From positions 1 through 5,530 of the forward strand of contig CAMJDE010000139.1 of NCBI GenBank assembly GCA_946404295.1: DNA of 5,530 nt. Direction: 5' to 3'. The notes beneath the pieces were generated by a model. That model was not told the DNA's origin. It saw only the letters and a program-made list of their open reading frames with translations, and did no database searches. Below, piece by piece: positions 1 to 5,530 of the stretch (position 1 is the first letter of the stretch; each line of letters begins with the position of its first letter). The position numbers were made by a program, and so were the translations under genes. This DNA is from an uncultured Clostridia bacterium. GTDB taxonomy: Bacteria; Bacillota; Clostridia; Oscillospirales; CAG-272.

Positions 1-686
1 AAGAACTGACGCATCATAAAGATGTAGAGCCCGTTCTTGAAGGCAAGTCCGGTCGCGGACAGGATGGCGAACGGCCAGTAGGTGTTGGTCAGGCGGATCG
101 AATGACCCGTGATCAACTCGATCAGACCCGGCTTGTTGGTCGCCTGGATCGCGAAGAAGTCGAACTCCCCGAAGTGCTGGAAGAGCGACAGCGAAAGCGT
201 CCGGTGCGGGATCGCCATCGTGACGATGACGAGAACGAGGACCAGTTTGTTGCCCTTGAAACGGAACTTGGCAAGTCCGTAGCCGATCATACAGGTCACG
301 AAGGTCTGCAGAGCGGCGGACAGCCCCGAGAGCAGCAACGTGTTGCGCAGGATGGTGAGGTAGTGCCAATGCTCCGCCAGTTTCACGTAGATGTTGAACG
401 AGACCCGCGTCGGGATCAGCTGCACCTGCGTGTTGCTGAAATCCGAGAGCGGCCAGATCGATTTCATCATCTGTTCCAAGAACGGAGACAGGATGACGAA
501 ACTGATACCGACCATCAGGATAAAGCGGAAGAGGTACCAGACGCGGTCGATCCAGAAGGACGAGGACGTCAGGCGCATCAGGAGGCGCTGTTTGAAGGGG
601 ATCTTCCCTTCAAAATCCATTTTAACGCCGCGCTTGGTGATGACGGCTTGAGGCGAGGGATTCTTGTTGATCTGCTGATTATCCAT
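1..686 (-). CDS. Carbohydrate ABC transporter permease, MalG/YtcP type (3' end cut by window edge)
   Basis: This is a membrane permease subunit of a type I sugar importer, the likely partner of the permease encoded just upstream. The visible 228 residues start MDNQQINKNPSP and have a cytoplasmic N-terminal tail of about 48 residues. A first membrane helix follows at about 50-69 (YLFRFILMVGISFVILSPFL), then hydrophobic segments at about 110-134, 147-160 and 202-218. Family hallmarks are the RNTLLLSGLSAALQTFVTCMIG stretch followed by GYGLAKFRFKG (135-144), then MAIP (157-160) and LTNTYW followed by GLYIFMMRQF (219-228). In this family that last motif is followed directly by the EAA loop that docks the ATPase, so the window cuts the gene just before it; roughly 70-80 residues should be missing. 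The ATG at 686 is chosen because AGGAGG lies 8 bases upstream. An in-frame ATG at 690-692 is only 2 bases from that site and is too close. The stretch between MAIP and NTYW is long for a MalG protein. The sugar transported cannot be read from the sequence. Confidence 0.93.
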   Translation of the reverse strand, partial: MDNQQINKNPSPQAVITKRGVKMDFEGKIPFKQRLLMRLTSSSFWIDRVWYLFRFILMVGISFVILSPFLEQMMKSIWPLSDFSNTQVQLIPTRVSFNIYVKLAEHWHYLTILRNTLLLSGLSAALQTFVTCMIGYGLAKFRFKGNKLVLVLVIVTMAIPHRTLSLSLFQHFGEFDFFAIQATNKPGLIELITGHSIRLTNTYWPFAILSATGLAFKNGLYIFMMRQF

Positions 687-694
687 CTTCATTC

Positions 695-700
695 CCTCCT
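695..700 (-). promoter_or_regulatory. Ribosome binding site of the MalG-type permease, overlapping the upstream stop codon
   Basis: On the minus strand the sequence reads TGAGGAGGGAATGAAGATGG. A perfect AGGAGG (700 to 695) shares its first A with the TGA stop of the upstream permease (702-700). Its 8-base spacing favours the ATG at 686 over the ATG at 692. The overlap suggests that ribosomes ending the first permease can re-initiate on the second, which would help balance the two subunits (inference). Confidence 0.85.
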
Positions 701-1653
701 CAATCACGTCTCTGGTAGAAGACGTACGCCGACACGATACCGGCGAACGCCGCCACGATCGCGAAGACGATCAGGAAGTAGACCCAGTATTCCGCCGTGG
801 CGAGACTCTGGCTTTCGTTTCCGTACACGTTCGCGATAAACTTCATCACCGTATTGTTGTTCCGGGTGAAGCTGTCGATGATGGTGTAGATACCGTTCAC
901 GAGGATCATCGGGCTGATCATCGGGAAGGTGATCTTCCAGAAGGTTTCCCACGCCGACGCGCCGTCGATCCGCGCCGCCTCGTAGATGGCGGGGCTGATC
1001 GATTGCAGACCGGCAAGGAAGATCAACATCTGAACGCCGGAGTAGCTGATGATCTGGAAGATCCGGTTGACGAGGTCGATGACGTACGTAACGAGTTCCC
1101 CGCCGACCGCCATATTTGAGAGCAGCATCCGGACGTCCATCGCGGAGATGAAATCGGTGGCTGCGCTCACGCCGGATCCGTCGTCGAGCTCCTCGGTCGA
1201 GCTGCCGGTCGACGTCATGGCTTCAAGAAGACCGGTCGAGAGAATGACGGGGACGAAGAAGATCGCGCGGAAAACGGCGCGCCCGAGCATCTTCTGGTTG
1301 AGGATGACCGCGACGAAGAGCGCGAAGATAACGACCGCGGGGACCTCCCAGAGCAGCTGCACGATACCCTCGCCGAGTTTCGCGACGAAGTCGGCGTCCT
1401 TGCTGAACATGGTCTTGTAGAACTCGAACCCGTGGTTGACCACCTCGGTAAATGCCCAGCCCTCCGCGTCGGTCTTGAGATCGACCGTCATGAAACTGAA
1501 GCAGATCGAGTCGATGATGATGGGGAGATAGACGAGGATGAAGCCGAGAACGAAAGGCAGGACGAAGAGCCAGCCCTTGAGCGCCTTACGCTCTGCGAGC
1601 GAGGGGTGACCGAGCTTCGGAAGTTTGAGTTTCATATTTTGTGAAGTCGTCAT
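700..1653 (-). CDS. Sugar ABC transporter permease, MalF/LplB/YteP type
   Basis: This is a complete inner-membrane permease of 317 residues, the usual length for Bacillota LplB/YteP-type subunits (about 290-330). It should pair with the downstream MalG-type permease to form the translocation pore for a carbohydrate. Six membrane segments are visible at about 29-49, 97-117, 127-146, 190-215, 244-261 and 290-312, with a short cytoplasmic N-terminus. The EAA loop is intact: YEAARIDGASAWETFWKITF (224-243), with E225-A-A, G231 and P244, is the docking site for the ATPase. The stretch SGVQMLIFLAGLQSISPAIY before it is typical of this permease group. The ATG at 1653 is preferred because AAAGGAGG lies 9 bases upstream; the internal Met7 lacks such a site. 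The gene sits 15 bases after the DUF5696 gene and its TGA stop overlaps the next gene's ribosome binding site. A loop at about 147-181 is rich in Ser, Asp and Glu and probably faces outward. The substrate is not determinable from the sequence. Confidence 0.96.
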   Translation of the reverse strand: MTTSQNMKLKLPKLGHPSLAERKALKGWLFVLPFVLGFILVYLPIIIDSICFSFMTVDLKTDAEGWAFTEVVNHGFEFYKTMFSKDADFVAKLGEGIVQLLWEVPAVVIFALFVAVILNQKMLGRAVFRAIFFVPVILSTGLLEAMTSTGSSTEELDDGSGVSAATDFISAMDVRMLLSNMAVGGELVTYVIDLVNRIFQIISYSGVQMLIFLAGLQSISPAIYEAARIDGASAWETFWKITFPMISPMILVNGIYTIIDSFTRNNNTVMKFIANVYGNESQSLATAEYWVYFLIVFAIVAAFAGIVSAYVFYQRRD

Positions 1654-1662
1654 TTCCTTCGT

Positions 1663-1670
1663 CCTCCTTT
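1663..1670 (-). promoter_or_regulatory. Ribosome binding site of the MalF-type permease, abutting the upstream stop codon
   Basis: On the minus strand the sequence reads TAAAGGAGGACGAAGGAAATG. The TAA stop of the DUF5696 gene (1671-1669) runs straight into AGGAGG (1668-1663), which stands 9 bases before the ATG at 1653. This is a strong site in a 15-base gap, leaving no room for a separate promoter or a terminator between the genes. Confidence 0.85.
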
Positions 1671-4600
1671 ACGGTGTTCTCGGATCGGTCGTCCCGTCTT
1701 CACGGGGATCGAGCCGGATAAAGTCGTACTTGCCGAGCGTGTAGTCGACGCCGCCGTATTTCACCGTGACGGTGAAGATACTGAAGTTGAGCAGGAAGCG
1801 GATCGTCTGATCGCCCTTCTTGTAACTGACGAGCACGACCGAGCCGTCGTCGATGGTGTAGGCGGTCTTCTTGTACGCGGGGTCGTCCGCCTCGGAATCG
1901 GTGACGAAACTGTTCTTGGTCTTGGTCGCGTAGTTTTCGACGCCTCTGATCGAAACCTCCATCACGCCGGCGGGATCGTCGTTCTCGTTTGCCGTCTTGA
2001 ACGCCTCGACCTGTTCACGGAGCCAATCGCTCGGAGCGGCGTTGAGTTGTTCTTCGGCGTCGGCGAGAATCGCCTCCGCGTCGATCGTGACCTTGATCGT
2101 CTGTCCCACGTCGGTGGAGTAGGTGTAGTACGGATCGGCGGGATCGATCAATTTCTTCAGAGCGTCGGGCGCGATGTCCTTGTCGGCTGTCCCGGCGGGG
2201 TAGTCGCCGCGGATCGCCTCGATGACCTCCTGGATCCGCAGCATCGCCTCCTCGCCGTAGGTTCTGCCGGTCAGCATTCCCTGTCCGAGGGTCTTGATGC
2301 GGGTATCTCTCTCGGAGTCGGACGTAGCGATACCGACGTACCAGAGATAGCGGAGCAGTTTGTTGCGTTCGGTGATCTGATCCTCATACTGTCTTGTGAG
2401 CAGCGAGAAGTACTCTTCCTCGAGGATCTTCCCGTCCTCTTCTTTTTCGCTCTCCTGCACCATCCGTTCGGCGGCAAGGAACTTGTGATCCGAGATCAGG
2501 GCGGTCTGCAGATCGCCGATCGCGTAGTCGAGGATATCGTAGTAGGAGATCAGATCGTCGTGCCAGATCGCGTAGTTCGCGGAATAGTGCTTGATGAGTT
2601 CCTCGTAATCCTCTTTCATCAGATCGGTGTTCTGATAGACGAGGATCACGTACATGCCGGCGCCGCTCTCGATGTCGCGGAGGAGTTCGTAGTCGGGGTT
2701 GCCCGCCTCGTTGAAGACCTCGCCCGCGTACTGGAGCGAACCGTGCATCACCATTCCGAAGAACGGAATCGTGCGCGACACGTAGTTGTAATGGCTTCCG
2801 TCGACCGGAGCGCCGAGCAGATAGTCGAGGTACGGGATCGTATAGACGTTGCCGCCCGTCGACATCACGGTGTACTTTTCGGACGCCTTGCCCACCATCT
2901 CCGTGATCATCGCCTTCGACTGTTCGCGGGTGAAGAAGTCGTCCTCGTTGAAGTTAGAGGACAGGTCCGTCGCGAGGTTCGCGAGCGAGATCGCCGTCGA
3001 CTTGAACTTGGAGAACTTCTTGTCGAACTTGTTGAAGAGCGTAAGAAGTCTGGAAGCCGAGATCAGAAGACCTCTGTTGGAAATCAGTTCGCGGTAGATC
3101 GTGCTGTAGACCAGTTTCCTCGTGTAACGATTCCCCATGGTGCGCACCCCGTTCTTCTTACGCGAGATGCCGCCGATCTTGCCGACGCGGTAGTTGTAGA
3201 GCAGGTCGACGTCGGTGTACGCCTCGAATCCCTCCTCGGCGTGCTCCTCGACGTATTCGACGAGCGATTTGAAGCCCTTCTTGCCTCCGACCTCCCTCAT
3301 CCACTTGACGCGGTTCGGGTAGTAGCCCTTGAAACCGTCGTTGTAGTAGCCGATCAGACGGAACTTGACGTTCGAGATCCCCGCTTCGCGGAGTTCGTTG
3401 CCGATCGTCTGCACGTCCTTGAAAGAGGTCAGCGGCTTGTCGACCTCGATCGGGAACGAGAGGATCGTGTCGATCGTCTTGACCGTTGCGTAGGTCTCGA
3501 TGTAGAGCGGGAGCCGCGCCTTGAGTTCCTCCTCGGTCAGCGCGGTGAGTTCGCCGCGCCCGGTGAGGTAGTCGCGGTAGGCGGCAACCATACCGACGTA
3601 GTCGGCGCGATAACCGTCGGGGTTCAGCGTCTCGTCGGTCAGCATCACGTACTTCTGCGTGTAGAACCCGTTGTACTTGAAGTCCGCCGAGATCGACACG
3701 GTGCTTCCCTCCGAGAGCCGGTTGATCGCGTAGTTATCGGTGGAGCGGAAGGCGTAGGACGCGTAAACGCCGACGTAGGTCCCGGCGTCGTCGAGTTTTT
3801 TCGAGATGAGGCGCGCAAGCGACTCACCCTCGGAAATGATGGCGAGGAAGCCGACGTGCTCATCGCCGTAGGTATACTGCTTCTTGTCGGCGTTGTAACC
3901 GGTCACGACGCGGTTCACGGCGCCGAAGACCGGAAGCCGGATCGGCTGGCTGGAACTGACGGTGTCGCCCGTGTCACGCAGCGCGAGGTTCTCGTACGCG
4001 TAGTCGTTGCCGTAAACCTGCTGGTTCAGAACGGCGCTGGACGGCATGGTCTTGTTGTAGATCAGCGCGCCGCTGCCGTCGGGATAGAAGAGATAGCCGT
4101 CGTTCTTTTCGACGTTGTCGGTCGGACCCGCCCCGAAATACCGGAGGAACGACAGTTCGGTCAGTTCGTACTTCGACTCGTCGAAAATGATCGAGGAAGC
4201 CGGAACGTCGACCGTCACGCCGGTATCGTCGAGCGTGTACTCGAGCGCGCAGCGGAACAGAGGGTTATCGAAGACGACCGGGTCAAACCCGACCTTTTCC
4301 TCGTGCATGAGCATCGTCGCGAGAGTGTAATCCGGAATACAGTCGAGGAAGTATTGCTGTACCTTCTGGAAGCGCCGGATGATCGACGCCTCGCTGATGC
4401 CTTCTCCCCGCTCGAAAGTGAGCGTCCGGATCACAGGATATTTCTCTCCCGGTTCGAGGTCGTAGTCGAGGACCCTGTACTGCTTTTTCAGCGATTCGAT
4501 CGTCGAGGCGGCGTCGGCCTTGGGCTTCCCGTTTTCGTCGTAGTACTTGTTCAGGTCGACGTCGGTATCGTAGGCATTCGTAAAGTTACCGAAATCCTTG

Positions 4601-5530
4601 TACACGGCGTTCAGTCTGTCCGCGACTCGGGATTCGTGCGGAAACACAAACTCGGTCGTCGAACCCTGGGGGATCTCGAGTTCCGGGAACAGATACCGGA
4701 GTTGCTCGAGGACCTCGCTCTGCTTCTCCTGCGCCGCCGCGACGACCTCGGGATCGGTGCTCTTGAGATCTGTCTTGATCTGATTCTTCACCGTCTTGTA
4801 GTCGTAACGGAAACGCGAGCAGACGTTGTTGTCCTTGCCTGCGTCTGTGGACGGAGGACCTCCAATCTTGTTGATGGCCTCGAAAAACGCTTTCGCATCT
4901 CTGTTGATTTCAAGTTGGCGTAAATCCTCGTAAATCTTTCCTTCGGTAAGGTTGATGAAGGAATCGAAGTGAGCGACAAAATTATCGTATCCCATCGTTT
5001 CGAGGATTGTCTCCTCATAGGGAATCAGGATCGACTCAATGAAATCGCTCTCGAGGATAGCCTGCGGCGCGATGTAGCGGCTGGTCACGTCGCCCATCGT
5101 GTACTCGACGCGGATACCGTTCTTGATCCGGCTGACTTTGATCTGTCCCTTTTTCGCCGCCATGGCGAAACTGTTGTAGTTGACCTTCGCGGCTCCCGCC
5201 TCGTAGGTACGGTACGACAGCCAGACCTGCGACAGTTTGTCGTCCTGCTGCGACGTTCCGACGTTGACGGGGTTGGACGTCAGATACTGACCCGTCGCGC
5301 GGTCGCGGAGATACACCTCTCCCGTATACTTGTTGCAGAAGAGCTGATACTTGTCGGTCTGGGCAAAGAGTTCGCTCCAGCCCGCCGCGATCTCGTCGGA
5401 GAGTTTCTTGGTCACTTCTCCGTAGGGGGCGTTGTCGGCGTCCTTGTTGGTTTCGGCGGCTTTGGTCGCCTTTTCGAATTCCGCCTCCTCTTCGTCGGCG
5501 GCAACGGGAAGAATGATCGCTCCGAGCAGA
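1669..5530 (-). CDS. Large secreted DUF5696 domain-containing protein (5' end cut by window edge)
   Basis: The reading frame is open from the right edge to a TAA at 1669-1671, giving 1286 visible residues (numbered here from the codon at 5527-5529). The start codon lies beyond the window; the GTG at 5413-5415 is an internal valine. Residues 1-11 (LLGAIILPVAA) are the end of a Sec signal peptide, with likely cleavage before D12 and no lipobox cysteine. Family hallmarks in order are FLRYFGAGP near 461-469, YPDGSGALI (482-490), VYGNDYAYE (505-513), LPVFGA (532-537), and HVGFLAIISEGESLARL (558-574). A region of about 672-1023 looks like an alpha/beta barrel, with LIGYYNDGFKGYYP, YTDVDLLYNY, GGNVYTIPYLDYLLGAP, FFGMVMHGSLQYAGEVFN and AIWHDDLISYYD. 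A beta-rich tail follows at 1225-1273. There is no C-terminal anchor. The family has no established activity that I can name. A role on extracellular carbohydrate is inferred from the barrel-like pattern and the permease neighbours. Charged, helix-rich stretches at about 178-418 and 1020-1222 look like insertions that make the protein unusually long. Confidence 0.85.
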   Translation of the reverse strand, partial: LLGAIILPVAADEEEAEFEKATKAAETNKDADNAPYGEVTKKLSDEIAAGWSELFAQTDKYQLFCNKYTGEVYLRDRATGQYLTSNPVNVGTSQQDDKLSQVWLSYRTYEAGAAKVNYNSFAMAAKKGQIKVSRIKNGIRVEYTMGDVTSRYIAPQAILESDFIESILIPYEETILETMGYDNFVAHFDSFINLTEGKIYEDLRQLEINRDAKAFFEAINKIGGPPSTDAGKDNNVCSRFRYDYKTVKNQIKTDLKSTDPEVVAAAQEKQSEVLEQLRYLFPELEIPQGSTTEFVFPHESRVADRLNAVYKDFGNFTNAYDTDVDLNKYYDENGKPKADAASTIESLKKQYRVLDYDLEPGEKYPVIRTLTFERGEGISEASIIRRFQKVQQYFLDCIPDYTLATMLMHEEKVGFDPVVFDNPLFRCALEYTLDDTGVTVDVPASSIIFDESKYELTELSFLRYFGAGPTDNVEKNDGYLFYPDGSGALIYNKTMPSSAVLNQQVYGNDYAYENLALRDTGDTVSSSQPIRLPVFGAVNRVVTGYNADKKQYTYGDEHVGFLAIISEGESLARLISKKLDDAGTYVGVYASYAFRSTDNYAINRLSEGSTVSISADFKYNGFYTQKYVMLTDETLNPDGYRADYVGMVAAYRDYLTGRGELTALTEEELKARLPLYIETYATVKTIDTILSFPIEVDKPLTSFKDVQTIGNELREAGISNVKFRLIGYYNDGFKGYYPNRVKWMREVGGKKGFKSLVEYVEEHAEEGFEAYTDVDLLYNYRVGKIGGISRKKNGVRTMGNRYTRKLVYSTIYRELISNRGLLISASRLLTLFNKFDKKFSKFKSTAISLANLATDLSSNFNEDDFFTREQSKAMITEMVGKASEKYTVMSTGGNVYTIPYLDYLLGAPVDGSHYNYVSRTIPFFGMVMHGSLQYAGEVFNEAGNPDYELLRDIESGAGMYVILVYQNTDLMKEDYEELIKHYSANYAIWHDDLISYYDILDYAIGDLQTALISDHKFLAAERMVQESEKEEDGKILEEEYFSLLTRQYEDQITERNKLLRYLWYVGIATSDSERDTRIKTLGQGMLTGRTYGEEAMLRIQEVIEAIRGDYPAGTADKDIAPDALKKLIDPADPYYTYSTDVGQTIKVTIDAEAILADAEEQLNAAPSDWLREQVEAFKTANENDDPAGVMEVSIRGVENYATKTKNSFVTDSEADDPAYKKTAYTIDDGSVVLVSYKKGDQTIRFLLNFSIFTVTVKYGGVDYTLGKYDFIRLDPREDGTTDPRTP
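5497..5530 (-). other. C-terminal part of a Sec signal peptide in the DUF5696 protein
   Basis: The last 11 in-frame codons before the edge encode LLGAIILPVAA, followed by the acidic stretch DEEEAEFEKATKAAE. A hydrophobic core, a helix-breaking proline and small residues at -3 and -1 (V-A-A) match a signal peptidase I site between A11 and D12. The basic n-region and the initiator codon must lie just outside the window. No cysteine follows the hydrophobic core, so a lipoprotein is unlikely. The charged linker after the cleavage site runs to about residue 40, before the folded domain. Confidence 0.75.

Noticed and set aside
690..692. Alternative ATG start for the MalG-type permease
   Set aside because: It is in frame but only 2 bases from AGGAGG; the ATG at 686 has the usual 8-base spacing.
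102..839. 245-residue plus-strand open frame across the two permease genes
   Set aside because: It is in register with the MalG-type permease codons, is made mostly of Arg, Asp, Glu and Gln, and crosses the junction of two real genes.
704..952. 82-residue minus-strand open frame in another frame of the MalF-type permease
   Set aside because: It is a frame-shifted reading of the EAA loop region, rich in Arg, His and Pro, with no ribosome binding site and no sign of a real protein.
1049..1644. Two plus-strand open frames (1049-1420 and 1432-1644) over the MalF-type permease
   Set aside because: Both lie wholly inside a complete permease gene with six membrane segments and an intact EAA loop. 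The second is again in codon register, so it is a shadow.
1654..1668. Possible intergenic promoter or terminator between the DUF5696 gene and the first permease
   Set aside because: The gap is 15 bases and is taken up by the ribosome binding site and its spacer. There is no inverted repeat with a T-run and no room for a -35/-10 pair.
2047..4923. 958-residue plus-strand open frame
   Set aside because: It lies in exact codon register opposite the DUF5696 gene, and its composition (dominated by Val, Arg, Asp and Leu) is what reverse-complemented GC-rich codons give. It has no domain pattern and no ribosome binding site, and the opposite strand encodes recognisable family motifs throughout.
5413..5415. 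GTG as the start of the large gene
   Set aside because: The frame continues upstream to the window edge through an acidic linker and a signal peptide end, and the bases before the GTG contain no Shine-Dalgarno site.

Overview
The window holds part of one tightly packed operon read entirely on the minus strand. From upstream (right) to downstream (left) it encodes a very large secreted protein of the DUF5696 family, a MalF/LplB-type sugar ABC transporter permease, and a MalG/YtcP-type partner permease. The first gene runs off the right edge without its start codon and the last runs off the left edge before its EAA loop, so only the middle permease is complete. By eye the DNA is moderately GC-rich. 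The perfect AGGAGG Shine-Dalgarno sites, the DUF5696 protein next to permeases and the permease subtype all point to a Bacillota member, most likely an uncultured gut- or anaerobe-type Clostridia lineage. The rank below class is a guess.

Region by region (plus-strand coordinates): 1-686 is the MalG-type permease, first 228 residues only. 687-699 is a 13-base gap carrying its ribosome binding site. 700-1653 is the complete 317-residue MalF-type permease. 1654-1668 is a 15-base gap carrying its ribosome binding site. 1669-5530 is the DUF5696 protein, with at least 1286 residues visible. No stretch over 15 bases lies outside a gene, and I found no RNA gene, terminator, mobile element, CRISPR array or promoter.

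How they probably work together (inference): the DUF5696 protein is exported and acts outside the membrane, possibly on a carbohydrate. The two permeases form the membrane channel of a type I sugar importer. A solute-binding protein is expected nearby but is not in the window. No ATPase is visible; importers of this type in Bacillota often borrow a shared MsmX-like ATPase.

The main correction to a naive reading is that the large gene does not start at the GTG at 5415. The frame stays open to the edge and encodes the end of a Sec signal peptide. The main point of interest is the size of the DUF5696 protein, which appears to carry two long, charged, helix-rich insertions around a recognisable family core. 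All long plus-strand open frames are shadows caused by codon bias.
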